A DNA stretch of 64,000 nucleotides, taken from Nomia melanderi. Lineage: Eukaryota; Arthropoda; Insecta; Hymenoptera; Halictidae. Below the pieces are notes generated by a model, which saw only the letters and a program-made list of their open reading frames with translations, did no database searches and was not told the DNA's origin. Location: positions 2,232,001 to 2,296,000 of the forward strand of contig NW_027475142.1 of assembly GCF_051020985.1 (NCBI RefSeq), given 5' to 3'. The position numbers were made by a program, and so were the translations under genes. Positions 63,952-64,000 of the stretch are shown piece after piece (position 1 is the first letter of the stretch; each line of letters begins with the position of its first letter).

Positions 63952-64000
63952 AGCACCCGAGATATCACCAGATATATATTGGATTTTTCACTGACCCTGA
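63952..64000 (+). repeat. Partial monomer at the right edge
   Basis: The first 49 bp of a monomer are cut by the window end. They still match 25,668-25,716, so the array and the duplicated block of domain J run past the window. Confidence 0.9.

Larger units (their letters stand above)
1..64000 (+). repeat. Satellite DNA array, 175-bp monomer, head to tail
   Basis: The motif AGCACCCGAG followed by ATATCACC recurs every 175 bp from 110 to 63,952, always on the plus strand. There are 365 complete monomers plus partial ones at both edges. Checks of the phase at about 27.1, 43.7, 53.0, 55.0 and 63.9 kb show a drift of only a few bases apart from one 46-bp deletion, so nothing unrelated is inserted. 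My consensus has 52 C, 41 G and 9 CpG per 175 bp. Most monomers carry an EcoRV site (GATATC, monomer position about 10-15) and many carry a PstI site (CTGCAG, about 136-141). No gene, tRNA, rRNA or mobile element was found. A centromeric or heterochromatic role is inferred from unit length and HOR structure. I do not recognise the family. Confidence 0.98.
60602..64000 (+). repeat. Domain J, distant duplicate of domain D (at least 3,399 bp)
   Basis: This matches 22,318-25,716 at a constant offset of 38,284 bp up to the window end. It includes the (AT)8 tracts, the shortened GATATAATGG cassette unit and the chimeric D2 joint. I noticed two substitutions: GCACCC against GCGCCC near 23,688/61,972, and TCACTTTGG against TCACATTGG near 24,938/63,222. 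The left boundary is where TTATTGCGC and TTATCGCGC differ. Confidence 0.9.

Noticed and set aside
1..64000. CRISPR array
   Set aside because: The whole 175-bp period is repeated. There are no short repeats with unique spacers, and no cas genes.
1..64000. CENP-B box (TTCG....A..CGGG pattern)
   Set aside because: Checked in the consensus on both strands around CGTTCCCGCTG and in the TATTCGATTTTTCC and cassette variants. The required bases are not all present.
1..64000. TATA-like ATATATATT in each monomer as a promoter
   Set aside because: It is part of the AT-rich half of a satellite. No downstream transcription unit or other promoter element supports it.
1..64000. Telomere-like CCCTGACCCTGAC
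   Set aside because: It resembles CCCTAA only superficially and occurs as one short pair per monomer, not as a tandem hexamer run.
1..64000. Primate alpha satellite
   Set aside because: The unit length (175 against 171 bp), the 53% GC and the sequence do not fit what I know of alpha satellite.
1..64000. Transposable-element insertion inside the array
   Set aside because: Monomer phase is continuous from end to end. No gap larger than a few bases exists except the 46-bp deletion at about 53,529, and no terminal repeats or target-site duplications were seen.

Overview
The whole window is one uninterrupted tandem satellite array. I see no protein-coding gene, RNA gene, transposon or unique sequence. 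The unit is about 175 bp. It is taken here to start at AGCACCCGAG and to end at CTAAT or GTAAT, and every copy lies in the same head-to-tail orientation. The first full unit starts at 110 and the last unit start is at 63,952, giving 365 complete monomers between them. The spacing accounts for the whole length with one 46-bp deletion and a net gain of about 13 bp from scattered 1-3 bp indels, so there is no room for a foreign insertion. My by-eye consensus is about 53% GC. It is bipartite: about 65 bp is AT-rich (about 35% GC) and about 110 bp is GC-rich (about 64% GC).

The array suggests a eukaryote and a centromeric or other constitutive-heterochromatin block. This is inferred from the nucleosome-sized unit, the higher-order repeats (HORs) and the lack of genes. 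I do not recognise the monomer family and cannot name the organism.

The window is a patchwork of HOR domains. A (1-10,559) is an 8-monomer HOR of about 1.4 kb whose copies measure 8, 8, 10, 9 and 8 monomers. B (10,560-17,117) is a 15/16-monomer HOR. C (17,245-21,411) is a 10-monomer (1,750 bp) HOR followed by a 4-monomer tandem. D (21,412-25,880) is a 16-monomer HOR of 2,805 bp. E (25,881-33,550) is a mosaic of pieces resembling C, D, F and B. F (33,551-42,935) holds three copies of a 16-20-monomer HOR. G (44,375-47,846) is a 10-monomer HOR of 1,749 bp. H (47,457-55,139) has nested duplications at 525, 1,574, 2,974 and 5,027 bp. I (55,140-60,601) is a mosaic with local 525-bp and 2,098-bp duplications. 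J (60,602 to the end) is a near-identical copy of 22,318-25,716, displaced by 38,284 bp.

Monomer subfamilies change along the array. A form with a length-preserving swap of about 28 bp first appears at about 12.2 kb and recurs about 33 times. A TGTCGATGG/GGTCCCTCG form appears from about 17.8 kb onward. A GGCGCCTGGAGG form is concentrated in the first 13.6 kb. Chimeric monomers and one microhomology deletion are consistent with unequal exchange and segmental amplification. Open reading frames exist only because the repeat is short and sparse in stops, and none is called as a gene. Boundaries come from manual comparison and are good to about 5-20 bp.
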